Shown in pieces: positions 21,001 to 32,934 of a stretch of DNA of 64,000 bases. Under the pieces are notes generated by a model. It saw only the letters and a list, made by a program, of their open reading frames with translations. It did no database searches and had not been told where the DNA came from. The stretch lies in assembly GCA_000827265.1 (NCBI GenBank), contig KN834783.1, positions 299,997 to 363,996 on the forward strand, given 5' to 3'. How positions within the stretch are numbered: position 1 is the first letter of the stretch; every line of letters starts with the position of its first letter. The position numbers were made by a program, and so were the translations under genes. This stretch comes from Collybiopsis luxurians FD-317 M1. Its lineage: Eukaryota; Basidiomycota; Agaricomycetes; Agaricales; Omphalotaceae.

Positions 21001-24000
21001 CCCCAACAAAAACTTGACTCGATGATACTGAACACGAGCTTCTCTTAGACGCTGCACGAGAGCCCGCCGTTTGTCTCGATGTTCCTTCCCAGCAGGTGTT
21101 TTCGGCAAATCTCCATCCTCTCCATCCTCCCCTTCGTCAAGGTCAGGGTCGTCTTCTTCGTCTTCGTCTTCGGAAAGCGGCGACTCCTCCCTCTGCTTCC
21201 CCTTCCCCTTCGCACTCTCCCTCGCCGCCCTCTGCTCAGCCGCTTCCTTCTTCAGCGCTTCTCCCTTGACGTCATGTTCAGCAATAACCTTCTCAATCTC
21301 AGTAATCATCCGCTCGGCTTCCTTCTCGGCAGCAAGTAACGTCTCGAGAACAGCTTGGAATCGATTCAGGGTTTGGGTATTGAGCTGCTTGAGTTGAGCG
21401 AGCTTGATCATGGCCTGGATCTATTTCACATGTCGAAACTTAGTTCGAGAGCCGTAAAGTGAGCGGAGAACGCAAAACTGACCTTGGACTTCCATTCTTC
21501 TAGGAGATTACGCCAATTCAAGTCTTTCATATTCTAAAAGGACGTGGGAAATAGATAAACAAGGGGACGGGATGAGACTTGGAGGAGACGAGAACGACAA
21601 CCGACCTCTAAAACATCTGCCATCGTTTTCAAAGCTCCACTAGATTTATACAGTCGCTCATTCTGTCCTACGACTTGGCCGACCTGATAGACAGAGCGAG
21701 TCAGTTGGAAACAGTCCGACATATCGCAATATCGTAAAGAGACTGACCTGTGGATGTGTGCAAATACCGCGCAGACGACGAATAGACGCTCTGAGGAGGG
21801 TAACGTCGACCTCCCAATTTTCCGTAGCTGCAACACCTCTAGCGTCAAGTCCCAAATCGTTCAGAATGGCCTCGAACGATTGATCGTACACCTAATCATC
21901 ATCATCATAAAACGTCAACGTCAAGTAAGCTTCACACTCAAGCACGGATTCATACCAAACGTTCGACTCGTCCCAGATCAATGCTAACCAAGTAACGCGT
22001 TTGCTGAGGTATTTGCAGTTCATGCGATATTTGCGATTTCATCGTCCTGTGTAGTTGACTCGTAAGAATCTCACACGAAAAGCGAATCGAAAAAAAATCA
22101 CCGGATAGAATAATACTTGAACAAATCACAGAATTCGCTGACAAAACCACGGTGCAAAAGTCGGTTCCACAGCCGGTTGGATCCAATGTTAAACCTCAAG
22201 AACCTAAAGCAATGATGAGAGAGAACGTCGGGGCGACGAGGGGATATGAACACAAACTTAAGAACATGGCTCAAATCCGAGACTTGAGCGCGCGCTGGAG
22301 TTCCGGATACCGCCAATGACGAACGCCGCGGGATTAACGAAACCATATCTCTGCAAAGCAACTGATTCAGCTCGCAATAGGTACGAATCAACTATAAAAA
22401 ACTTACTCAGTCTTCCCACTGCCCGCCATCTGCACTTCATCCATAACAACTCGCGCCCACTCAACCATAACAAGCGGCGATCGAGGCCTCTCCAAATTCA
22501 GGTACTTCACCCCATCTCGTCGAGGTCGTTTCGGAGGAGCCCTGGCGACGTTCAAGTCGCTCTGGAGAACGTTATACGTGGTAATCACGATATCAAACGT
22601 GTGCACGTAAGAACACCAATCCAAAACCTCATCCTCCTCGTCATCAACATCCATAGCATCCACATCGATCGCAGTCGCCCTTCCCTTCCCCTTGATATTG
22701 GCTTGCGCTTCGACCTTGGTGGAGGCTCTAGCGGCTTTCTTCCTCGCCTTCTGCCTGGCTTGCCGTCGGCGTTGTCGCTCTTCCTCAATTTGGGTGGCGC
22801 TGATGGGAACCTTGACGTTGTTCCAGCCATCGTAAAACATCACACGTAGGCTGGGAGCGTGAGCCTTCAGCTCGTCCGACCACTGACCGGCAAGGGCAAG
22901 TGGAGTGACGATCAAAGTAGACTGGAGCATAGTTCGTCATCATAAGAACACCGGAAAATTTTCATCGAGGGCGTACCTTGATAGCTTTGACAGTAAGATT
23001 AGCTTCCGGGTCCCAGCGCGAAAGGGTCGGGTTGAAACGCGGAGGGGAAGGGTTAAGCAAAATAAGGGCCATCGTCTCGATCGTCTTTCCAAGACCGGGC
23101 TCCTCGGCCAAAATACCACCCAGGGGTACCTCCTCATCATCATCATCCGAAAACGGCGAATCTGCGCGAAGAGCGCCCGTCAAACGATGAAGAAACCACT
23201 CCTGTCCGTTCACGTTGACAGGGCGCCAGAACGTAAATCCGGTATGATTGGCTTTGGGAACGATTTTCCCCTCGTCGGAAACGGTCATTCCTTCACGATC
23301 TAAAAGCCAGCCGACACTTCGCCGCTGAAAGGGAAGAAGAGTCGGGAGGAGAGATATGGGCTGCATGGCTTCCTCGGCGGCAGGAGATGGGAGGACCGGC
23401 GCAGGACCGAGAATGGAGTAAAAGAAAGGGATATTGACGTCACGGTCGAATGACGGAGGGGAAGGACTAGGGGGGAAGAGGAACAGCATGAGATGGCGTT
23501 GGGCGTCCACGAGGTGGGTCGTCTTGGGCGGAATGGGCTCCAGTATAGTGGGAGTAACAAATGAAACGAAAAGCTCGATTTGAATACGAAAGGATGGTGC
23601 ATCTTCGCCTGGGATTATGACGAGTTTCAAATGTGTTTCCACCTTGACTCTGCCATGATCAGCTAGCGTTTCCAAAGCTTGGATGAGGTCGGGTGAATAT
23701 CGAAATGGAAAAGCGTACGAGGAAGTTTCTACATTTCCTGGGTTGCAAAGCGGAACGAGTACCAGATAGTCAGACTCGTCGGATAGAGTGGAGACAACGT
23801 GGCGAATGCGGCATTTAGAAAGCTTGACTGGACCCAAGTCGATAGAGACAGGATCTACAGAATTTCTGCTTAATTTCGACAGCTCCTTGCGAAACCAGTC
23901 CTCTTCTGCCCTCCAAGCATCCGGACAATCAAAAGACCTTGGAAGCTTGTCATCATCCTGAGGAGATTCAGCAGTAACAAAATCAAGCTCTATGAGGAAA

Positions 24001-24350
24001 CGAAAAGCAGGAACGAGGTTGGTTCCGTTTGCGTCTAGAGGGTCAAAAACAAACAGTTTAAGATCTGGATACTGCATCGTTGCTGGCGAAACCCATTCAT
24101 CCCTTGATTTTTTTAAACGTTTTTTCAGTGGTGGAGATGAGAAAGATAAAGGAGAGGAGGCGCGTTTCATTCCAATTCTTTCATCTGCGGATGAAGACTC
24201 AGTATTAAATTGACTGAGCCGCGCAAGTTGGATTATTTTTGGAAGATTAACGGCGGGTCTATACTCCCTATTCGTTGATCTAGGTAGAGCATAATGATCA
24301 GGATCTGCTCGAAGGTGATGGACATGATAGAAGGGCGGGGGTTCGAGCAT
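18019..24350 (-). CDS. IRC20: SHPRH/IRC20-type SNF2 helicase with RING ubiquitin ligase domain
   Basis: Twenty-four exons encode 1651 aa and all phases close. Ends: 24350-22977, 22921-22407, 22350-22258, 22203-22102, 22046-21956, 21891-21748, 21683-21606, 21533-21483, 21420-20910, 20842-20706, 20644-20382, 20321-20150, 20089-19981, 19924-19609, 19542-19468, 19405-19275, 19213-19061, 19003-18977, 18920-18824, 18761-18673, 18620-18576, 18520-18500, 18447-18276, 18208-18019. Motif I is GLGKT (about 419-423), motif II is DEVQMAGS (about 619) instead of DEAH, and motif III is SGTPAR. A long coiled-coil/acidic insert separates the two helicase lobes. It carries a C3HC4 RING (about 1303-1345: CCILC, CAHIFCEVC, CPVC). 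Motif VI is RIDRMGQTRPTEV (about 1513). This order is specific to SHPRH/IRC20, nuclear DNA-repair proteins that ubiquitylate PCNA-type or chromatin targets. The exact substrate here is inferred. Confidence 0.93.
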
Positions 24351-24785
24351 TTTAGACGAAGAAGATGGGGGTCAAAGAAAGACCCGTGGTGACGTGACAC
24401 GACGCGTTACGCGGTCATACACGTGAACATGACTCATGCCTTTCGGGTCCGTAAGTCGGATGGTGATGATCGAGGCGTCGGCTAACCGCGATTTTTCTGC
24501 TACAGTAAAAGGCATGTGCGACGCGTTCAACTACTGCGGAAGCCCGTTCACCTTCGACTAAACCGGTAAGCAAAGCAAAGACACCTTTATCAAGATACTT
24601 TTCTGTGCGACGCTGAAAATGTGAAGCCCTGTGCCTGACTCAATACTGAATGCTTCAGCTCAACACGCATTCACGATTGTCAATCTGTCTGAAGTACATT
24701 TGGATAGCCGCACTTGGCTAAGATATGATTCATAAATACTAGAACATTTTCCTTGTTGACTCCTTCCCCAATTTCATTACCTTTT
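24351..24785. other. Promoter region of the SHPRH-like gene
   Basis: Lies upstream of the SHPRH-like start codon and downstream of the seven-helix gene, both on the minus strand. No gene is seen. It contains a TGACGTGAC.CGACGCG-like GC-richer stretch at about 24390-24412, which could be a regulatory site, but this is only a guess. Confidence 0.4.
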
Positions 24786-26580
24786 TCAATGAATCGCCGT
24801 GCTCCGGTTTTCCATCGGCTGCTCATACTTCAATGTGTAAGGTCGAGCCTCTCCACCACCCGCACTGCTCTGAGCTTCGATATCTCCCTCCCTGTCTACT
24901 TCCGAGTCACGGTCCCCTCCATCAGGCGGACTATACTTCAGGTTGTAAGGTCGAACCGTTCCATCACCCGTGCTAGTGCTCTGCAATACATGGTCCTCAT
25001 CAGAGAGAGCCGTTTCGACAGTCCCCGAGCACCGATCGAACTTCAGCGAGTACGGTCGAACTAATCCATTTGAGTTTATGCCACTTGGTATTGGCCTGGA
25101 CGATTGGGATGAATCGGGGCCCGGGATGAGGGATAGCAGAGACGAGCCAGTCCTCTCGCTGCTTATTTCCCTAGAATTCTGTGCGCTAGTTGTGGACGAG
25201 TGGTTTTCTGGATCTTTTGTAATCACAGAGACCGAGCCCACTACGCTATCCGTACTGAGCCCAAGAAAAACAATGGTCAGAGTGGATGATATACCCTAAG
25301 TATTGAGTATATTGAATGTTATGATGTGAAATTCAAGGACAGAGAAGCGAGAACTTACCACGATTTGGGTCAGGAGGCAAGGAGATATCAGAAAATCGCT
25401 ATAAAAATAAACACTGTAAGGAAGTGCAGCATCGTTTATTACGGTTGCTAAAAGGACTAATGGGAAGACGACTCCAGATATCAAACTGCAACACAGTCAA
25501 AAATACGAAAGCAAAATTAGAAGCAATCACTTACACTGGCCAAAGAAGATTCAAAGGGGCTCTTTGGGCTCGTTCAATGAGCATGCGGTTGATCTGGCGA
25601 TTTAACCACCATACCCTTCCGACTGAAAATAGAATTCAGGTTAGCAAATGTCCATTACTGACAACGACAGCTTATCACCTATCAGCCCAGTTAACAGAGT
25701 GTTCTGAAACGCAGTTACGATGATAAACAGCTGATAACTGGGGTTTACGCCCGCGCCATTTATCGCCATACAAGCTATGAAGGTCACTATGCCACCTGGC
25801 GAGGAATCAGAAAGTTTCGGACATTGGATCCTGGAGCGGGAATGCGTACCAAAGCTTCCGACTGCCAATAGAATGGGGACAAAAACGATTCGTTTTTTTG
25901 AGTTCCATAAATGATAGCAGCGATGTATCTAGCACGAGAGGTTCAATCTTCAATCTGCCCTTATTTTCAAAAACATACCAGTACAACATCTGACAGCAAT
26001 CTTTAAAATTATTACATCAGAATCCATAATATTGAGAAGATGATCCAAGACGATTAGTATAGTTTTCACTACTTACCCGGAGGTCATAAATAACAATCGT
26101 AGTATGTATTCCAGCTTGAATGATCCCAATCCCGGCTCGTCGGGGCCAAAAAAGGCGATTTTAAGCGGATCAATAGGTAACAGGAATGTGAGCGCCAGAT
26201 TGAGTGCGATGGAGGCTGTGGCCAGAGCAAAGAAGAGAACTGTCGCGATAACATAGATATTTCCGGGCAAAAATTTCTGTCGAAAGACGTGCATACTAAG
26301 GCCAAAGAGAACGACGAAGATACCTAACGCACATTAGTAAAGTACCAGATTAAAAAAGGTTAGGATGTTTATGCTGGTGTCACTATCAAGCTCACCGTAT
26401 GAGAATAGCCCCAGCTGAGAGAATACGTGAACAATGATGCCGCGATGGAAAATTTCTACTCACAGCGACTGGTATAATGAAATCAGAATTCAAGACTCGT
26501 CGAAAGGCAGAGCGATCAGGAAAGCACAGAAAATTTGCCGGGCAGAGGGTCGATTCAACCTGGACGGACGACGACTCCAT
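24786..26580 (-). CDS. Seven-helix membrane protein, copy 1, with triple RPYxLKY tail
   Basis: A multi-exon gene starting MESSSVQVESTLCPANFL at 26580. Splice sites are conserved with the copy at 30671-32219. Helical segments in order: IIPVALGLFSYG and IFVVLFGLSMHVF, IYVIATVLFFALATASIALN, LLSDVVLV, then YRCYHLWNSKKRIVFVPILL, IVTFIACMAI and FQNTLLTGLIG, the RVWWLNRQ loop, ISGVVFPLVLLATV, and ISSTLTIVFLGL. The family is widely expanded in agaricomycetes; its role is unknown, though the shape resembles receptors. The cytoplasmic tail carries three copies of a short motif: RPYSLKF (25038-25061), RPYNLKY (24933-24956) and RPYTLKY (24825-24848), spaced 35 and 36 codons apart. The copy at 30671 has one (QPYLLKY). 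No disabling change was seen. Exons in the 25.3-25.7 kb part were judged by similarity to the second copy. Confidence 0.75.
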
Positions 26581-26736
26581 GATAGTACTGAACACGAAAG
26601 CTATGGCAGTGTGTTCGCAGTCTTTGATGGCAGTATATTTGACAGTCCAACTATTTAATTATTTCTAGCATTCGAAAAACGCCCCTTAGTGATGGTATTT
26701 ACCCGCAAACAAACCTCTAATTCAATGCTCCCCACT

Positions 26737-26937
26737 CTGCCTGCATTCTCACGGGCAGTAAAAAATTAACTGCCTTCAATGCGGTGAAGTTGGCTCTTTG
26801 AAGGGCTCTTTGAAGGGCAGTTGAGATCGGCTGATATTAAATAAGATCTGGGCTCCCGATTCTAACTGCCCTCCAAAGAGACAATAACAACACATTGAAG
26901 GCAGTTAAAATCCTACCGCCCATGAGAATGCAGGCAG
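26737..26937 (+). mobile_element. About 200-bp MITE with terminal inverted repeats
   Basis: Left end CTGCCTGCATTCTCACGGGC and right end, reverse complemented, CTGCCTGCATTCTCATGGGC. Both are followed by AACTGCCTTCAATG.G. The inner part has a doubled GGGCTCTTTGAAG word. No coding capacity. No clear target duplication could be fixed because the flanks are low-complexity. Confidence 0.8.
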
Positions 26938-26958
26938 TGCCAAGAAAGCCTCCAAATA

Positions 26959-27139
26959 CTATGGTTGTTAGGGATAGTGAAATTTTGACAAAAATGCTAA
27001 TAACTTCTCAAAATGTTTGAACATTATTACTCTGAGTAGATAGTTTAATTAATAATGCTTCAACACTTTTAATTTGAATTTCTGAGATTTTTCTTGATTT
27101 TACCGACTCCGTCGGGCAAAGACCGAGGGGGGTGAGGGA
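26959..27139 (+). mobile_element. Short MITE-like unit beginning CTATGGTTGTTAGGGATAG
   Basis: This unit resembles, in opposite orientation, the segment 27947-28133: both have CTATGGTTGTTAGGGATAG, then GTTTGAA.AT.ATT..TCTGAGTA, then TTTCTG.GATTTTT. It abuts the larger fold-back element and shares its terminal sequence, so it is probably a short internally deleted relative of it. Confidence 0.65.
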
Positions 27140-27141
27140 TA

Positions 27142-28848
27142 CTATGGTTGTTAGGGATAGTTCGGGGACAGGGATAGTTCTAATTCTAAAAAATTGCCAA
27201 AATAAAGGCCTTCCGCTACTTGGATGGCCATGATATTTTTTTATAGCATGTTTAAATAGTAACGGTAATTTCTGTCTACTTACATTGGGAGATTTTGAAG
27301 GGGATACAGAGCTGTCGAGGGGATAGTAGATTCCTGAAACTGTTTGCTTTCATCAAACCACCAGGAACACTATAATAATAAATAGAAAAAATGGATTAAA
27401 TTGACTAGAGCCTACTTTTACATTTTAAAGAGTCTAAATCCAAAATTTCATAACAACCCATGGAGAAGTGAATGAATGAGAAACAAAACGAAGTGAAAGA
27501 TGTGTCGAGCGTGACATTGAGTTAGCGGGAGGACATGCCGTCGGCTCGGCATGGAGTACAAGCACTGTCACCACGTAAGTTCTTATTACAGGCTCTACGA
27601 TGATTGCAATGACTAGGTCAAAAACTCTTCGGACGAATTCTGTAAAGCCACGAAAAATCAGCATTGCATCCTCTTCCCAGGTTGCATCCCAGGATTTCCC
27701 TTACCCACCACTTTCACATCCTCGTCCTCTTCCCATTCCTCTTCCCCAACATGCTCCTGGTGATAATAGAGATTTTGACTAGCTTTCAAGTAGTATTTCT
27801 GTCTGTACTTGTTGAAGTAATCAGTCCTCTTCTTGCCTACCCTGAAATTTTACTGAGACGTGCATGAACTAACGAGTGCGAACAATTGCTGTCTAAGCCG
27901 TACGCCGACTTGCGGCTTTTCCGTGACAACACTGTGACTGATACATGGAACTATCCCTAATCTCCTCGGCCACTGTCCATTGAGCTCAGTAAAATTGCTA
28001 AAAATCCCAGAAATTTACTATAGGGATTTTCAGCCCATAGGAATTCAGCTGTGTACTCAGAAAAATGATATTCAAACAAATCATGAAATTATTTGTGTTT
28101 TGATGAAAATAGAACTATCCCTAACAACCATAGTGGTGCACTCATTTGTCACAGTGTTGTCACGGAGACGGCGCAAGTCGGCACTGCAGCAAAATGGCAG
28201 ATTCAGCGAGCGTATTCCGCAGTTCCCTCTAACCCGACTTCGGAGCATCGTATTTGGGATATGACATATTTGGAAATTTGTTGGTGCGATGGAGGTCATC
28301 CATTGCTGCCTCCAGCCTTGCTTCGGTAGCATCGTCAATCTTGTGAGGCTTTACAGGCTTCATTTGGAGTGATTTAGGCAAGGCCAAATCGATGTTTACT
28401 GCAGTATAAAATTTAGTGGCGAGCACACTTGCCTTGCCTGCCGAGGCTACGGCACTCCTTTCCCGCAGGTCGCTGTCACGCTCGACTTCCCTTTTGCTTC
28501 GTTTTACTCCTCATTCTTTCAATATTGCACGTACTCTTTTGATATGTTGGATTTAGACTATGCTAAATGTACTCTTGAGCCTTAGCTACTTTTGCATACA
28601 TATCCCATTCACTGTTGTAATGTTCCTGGCAGTTTGATCAAAGTATTCAGTTGAGGACAACCATTATTTCCTCGACAATTCTGTTTTCTCTTGTAAGATG
28701 CTCAATGTAAGTAGGTAGAAGTATGGATTAGGACCTAAATATGCTACAAAAAATTATTATAGCCATCTAACAACCGGAAGGCCTTCACTTTGGCAAATCT
28801 TTGAAGATTTCACTATCCCTAGCCCTTCATTTTCCCTAACAACCATAG
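27142..28848. mobile_element. 1.7-kb fold-back element with arms of about 0.7-0.8 kb
   Basis: The ends are inverted repeats starting CTATGGTTGTTAGGGA, flanked by TA on both sides (27140-27141, 28849-28850), a Tc1/mariner-like target. Matching blocks continue inward on both arms: TTGCCAAA.T.AAGGCCTTCC (27190s and 28760s), TCGAGCGTGACA (27508 and 28470s), and CCGTGACAACACTGTGAC (27919 and 28142-28160). Between the arms sits a MITE-like unit (27947-28133). No transposase frame is convincing. The whole element could form a very long hairpin. Confidence 0.75.
27947..28133 (-). mobile_element. MITE-like unit at the centre of the fold-back element
   Basis: Reverse-oriented relative of 26959-27139. 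It starts, on the minus strand, with CTATGGTTGTTAGGGATAG at 28133 and ends near GATTAGGGATAG at 27947. It interrupts the palindrome exactly between its two arms. Confidence 0.65.
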
Positions 28849-29195
28849 TATACAGCTGTCCCGACGTCAGTGGAGCATTGAATAGCATGTTTGCGTGGTA
28901 ATAAACAGAATTGTTAAGGTGCTCTGCCCACGGGAGACTACCTATTTTCCAATCCTTGAAATAATTGTTTGCTAGCTCTAAATGTCCCGCTTTCATGATA
29001 TATGGCTCAATGTACTAAGCCAGATGTCCTACAAAGTTGAACGAAAATGGATTTCTATAAATTTCTGTTGCATTCAGCGAAATATAAGTCGATCCGACTC
29101 AATGCTGTGAGAAGCCCAGTCCGCGCAAAATTTGCAAAGGTGGCCAGTGTTCAGCGATCAGGTGTTTGAAAAGCTCAAGTTAGTGTAAGGGTACA
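28849..29195. other. Spacer between two fold-back elements
   Basis: No gene is supported. The frame at 28757-28996 on the minus strand lies across the element boundary and is probably chance. Confidence 0.4.
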
Positions 29196-30675
29196 TGTAG
29201 CGGGGCTGTCTCGTCACCGCTCGTCTCCACAGCATTCTGTTCACTCTGACTTCGCCTATACTTACACTCACTTAGTTCACTGTCTACTATATTCCCTCTG
29301 ACATACGACTTACTGATAATTCTCTCATTTGTTTGCCGTTCAGTTGAGCTCCACTCACCTGACTTATTACCTACACCCTATTCTACTATAAAAGCCAGCT
29401 TGTTTGTAGATTAGAGTATCTTTCTCTGAAATCGAGACATTACACTAGTCACTCTCTGAACCTAAGTCTCCCTGTAGGGATTTTTGACTTAGCTGCCTTT
29501 ACCACTTACCTTTTGTGCCCATGTTCTGCATCACTCCGTCGCTGTTTTATGGCAGTACAGATCCTAGTATCCATGGTCATTCTACATACACAATGATCTT
29601 AGTATTTAGTCTCACATCTAGTATCCATTCTCTTATCTGGTTGTATGTGTTTGCCTCTGTAAACTGGCCCTTAACAATTTTTCACAACTTCTTTCAAGTT
29701 CTTTGCATGCAGATAAAACCTACTCGAATGTTTATAAGAGGTAAGGATTTTCTTACCAAGCTGCTCAGAATATCTCTATGTTTTTTTTTACTCTATGAGC
29801 CTTATAAAGTTCTTAAGAAAAAGTACACTTAAAAAAACCTGCTGTAGAGTTACCTAAGCAAGATAATCTGCCTCAGAAAAATTCAAGACATTTATAAGCC
29901 CCCAACCTCTGCAAGCTCAGTGAAGGTTTAGAGGTTTGGTTTGGATTTACCAGCCCCTGAATCTTGAACTTCATGAGTGAATCATGACCCTGCAATGTTT
30001 GGGTGGACCTGGACCTTAGGTTCGGTTCAGGCTTGCACCAGTTTAAGGAGGTTCACACAGAATCGTGGAAACACCAACTTCTTCATTGTTCAGAGTTTGT
30101 TCACAGCTGTAGTCAGGTCTCAGAGTAGGTTAGACCTTTGAAAGCTTGAAGTTGGTAAGATTCAACTACACTGCCTGACTTAATCTGTCAGGCCTGCTCT
30201 GAGCTTTTATGACTCCTGGACTCCTTCCGACCTATTTAATTCTGAACTAATGTAAGGTTGAACCATTTCACTAACCATTTTGTCAGTGTGTTGTACGCCG
30301 CCCTCCAAAAAGGTCTAGGTTTCGGTCTCTCAATGTAATGTATCTGCGACGGAGTTACGCAGTACCAGAGCACAAAAGGAAAAGAAAAGGTTAGCTTTGT
30401 GGAAATCTAACCTACTGCGTGCTTGGCCAGACAAATGAGAAGGTTAAAGTGTCCATTCAAAGGACTTTCCTACTCTATGTATAAGATGACTTTTATAGTA
30501 GTGTAGGGTGTACGTAATGATTGGTCATCTAAGATAGGTAGTAACAAGTGGAATGAGCAATTAGTGGATTGCGGATCTAAGAATTATAATGAATATAGAT
30601 ATGGATGCAAGAATATGGCAAGTGTGGAATCATGGAATGCATGGACAGGAGCGGCGGAGTGACAGCCCCGCTACA
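29196..30675. mobile_element. 1.48-kb element with about 340-bp inverted arms, TGTAGCGGGGCTGTC ends
   Basis: Both ends, read inward, start TGTAGCGGGGCTGTC. The arms continue to match inward: CACCCTA..CTACTATAAAAG (about 29365-29392 and 30492-30520), and TACCTTTTGTGC with CTCCGTCGC (about 29508-29540 and 30340-30385). The TG...CA ends and the TATAAAA box with a following pyrimidine-rich start region resemble an LTR. Two LTR-like arms facing each other, or a long-TIR DNA element, are both possible. No matching target duplication was found. The middle holds GGTTCAG-rich sequence. Confidence 0.75.
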
Positions 30676-32219
30676 CTTGATCATACTTCAGGAGGTAAGG
30701 TTGAATAATTCTGTTTCCTGGTTGGATTGTGACTGTCCTGGATGATTCAACTTCAACCTGCATCGGATTGAAGGTGTGATCCGGCAAAGGCAATTGAGTC
30801 ATATCATTGCTTTGGTCCATCTGCGGGAGAGTTGTGGGTATTCCAGGAGAATTAGTTTCCAGATCCTCTCTGGTGACCTGAAAGGGGGGGCCAAATATAC
30901 CATCTGCACCAAGCCCAATGAAGATGAATATCAATGTGGATGAGATGCCCTGAACAAGGAGCACAGTTGTCTGTGACATTAATCACATATTTCCATAAAA
31001 TCAAGAGCACTTACTACAATCTGGGTGAAAAGGCAGGAAGAAAAGGGCAGTTCATTGTTGATCATACCTAATCGAAGTATAACCAACGGTATGAATGGAA
31101 AAAATATGAGTAAGAAAAAAAGTCCAGAAACCAAGCTACAGAGAAGTGGAATCAATATCCTTAAGCATAGTCGCCTTGAATAAAGTGATTGCGTAGTACG
31201 TACACTGGCAAGAGAAGATTTGAAGGGGTGTGATCGACTTGTCCCATGTGGAAGCTTCTTTTGGTGCAACGATTCAGCCACCATACTCTTCCAGCTAAAA
31301 AGTTCACATCATTGGATACTTATTTCCCTTCATCAAGACAAGCCTAGTACTAGATGGACTTACCTATCAAGCCAGTCAGCACAACATTCTGAGTGAATGT
31401 CGCAAAAATATAGGCTGTAAAAAGTTCATCCAAGCTACCACTTGCTGTAGAATATATCAAGAACACTGAGTTGGTAGATTGCAATGTGCAAGCTCTTAGC
31501 AAGATCTATTCATAGAAAGGTGTAATACATACCAAAGCAGGCCACTACAAGTAGAGTAGGAACAATGATGACTCGTTTTCGTGAGTTCCACAGACGATAA
31601 CAGCGATGAATCTAGCGGCAAGACTTCAATCTTCTAAACTGCACTGGCAAGTGAGAACATACCAGCATGACATCGGACAACAAACTTTACAAAAAGGTGG
31701 AGGTATCAAGTAAATGACTCCTAATGGACTAGGTGTCAGCTTACCCAGATATAATAAACAAGCAATCAAGCACAGGTTGGAATTTGTTTGGACTGCTTTG
31801 TGGGAACAAAACTGGCTGCAAAGGTGACAAAAATCTCCCCCCTAGGTCGAGTGCAACAGAGGTGGTTGCTAGGGTGAAGAAAAGAATAGTAGCCACAACA
31901 TATGGCTTTCCAGGTAGGAAGCGTCGTCGGAAGATATATATACTGATACTAAAAAGCACAACGAAGATACCTGCAGTCGGTGTTGAATCGATTTTCGTCA
32001 GCACAGGTGAAACTCCAGTATTGGAGAGAAAAATCAACCGTAGAACCCTACTTCCATCTGGAGTATATGTGAGTGATGACACTGAAAAATTATATGCACC
32101 TGAGTACTGACCGCAACTGGCGCAATAATTTCGGTGTTCACCAAATGTACAACAGATTGATATGCTTCAGGAGGGATACACAAAGTGTTTGCGTGGCACG
32201 TAGATTCTTGAGAGGACAT
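30671..32219 (-). CDS. Seven-helix membrane protein, copy 2
   Basis: Starts MSSQESTCHANTLCIPPEAY at 32219. Exons are supported by in-phase GT-AG sites shared with copy 1. Segments in order: IIAPVAV, then IFVVLFSISIYIF and YVVATILFFTLATTSVALDL, LLSDVMLV, YRCYRLWNSRKRVIIVPTLL, FTAYIFATFTQNVVLTGLIG, the loop RVWWLNRCTKRSF, LVSGLFFLLIFFPFIPLVIL, and ISSTLIFIFIGLGADG. The tail ends QPYLLKYDQV. The stop codon TAG (30671-30673) lies within the terminal repeat of the mobile element at 29196-30675, so the insertion probably cut off the original C-terminus. In copy 1 the tail continues past the same motif. The frame otherwise looks intact and expressible. Function unknown; likely a plasma-membrane or endomembrane protein. 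Confidence 0.78.
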
Positions 32220-32934
32220 GATAACACTGGAATAAGCGAGAGATGACCCAGGGCGAGTATAATATCTCAACTTGCTGGACGAGACGAACATCATTGTATC
32301 AAAAGATGCACAACAGCGGTTGAACGGATATGCACTGATCGTGTAAGTCTATTGGTTACTTCTTTCTATGACTTGTGATCAACGAACAATAGTTCATCTA
32401 TCAAAACAATTATGGAAGAGGGCAACAATCAGCGACGAAATTCTGCAAAATAGTTTCCAGATCATGACTACTAGAATCCCGTCTTATATCGTACAGCGCA
32501 TCCATTCGCACCTCCTACCCATCCCAAAAATACACGAGCAGTGGCAATCAATGACGATTGCATAGAACCCCGTTTTCAGGGAGCATTTGCTTTGAAGATT
32601 CTGATACAACCAATAAATGTTCCACCAAAAACATCATTGTAATCATACCCACACTATATTTTGCATCTTCCTCGGTAGATACAGACGTAATTACTTAGTC
32701 ATCATGACACTTTCCACGCATAATGCTCCCAACGTCTTCTGTCCAGACTGCCTGGACTTGTCGGAATCCCGTTCCTCTTCGTTGTTCCATTGAAGCACCA
32801 ACTGCCTGCTCAACAACTATATAGGCCTCAATGCTAATATCATACAGATTCTTCGTTTCGACTGAACTTGCCCCATCCTCGGTTTTTACCCTGCCTATTG
32901 GCTCTGGTGTGGACGTGGGAAGAAAAACAGTGGA
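32220..32934. other. Upstream region of seven-helix copy 2
   Basis: No gene is seen. Short frames on the plus strand (for example 32368-32565) lack support. Confidence 0.4.

Noticed and set aside
21071..21397. Plus-strand Ser/Phe-rich frames opposite the SHPRH-like gene (also at 56827-57141)
   Set aside because: Antisense shadows of the acidic/coiled-coil exon; a mirror frame is expected from its codon use.
27580..28270. Short frames within the fold-back element as a transposase
   Set aside because: Fewer than 100 codons, lie in the inverted arms and carry no catalytic motif.
29365..29400. TATAAAA box as promoter of a gene
   Set aside because: It belongs to the repeated arm of the mobile element and no gene follows it.
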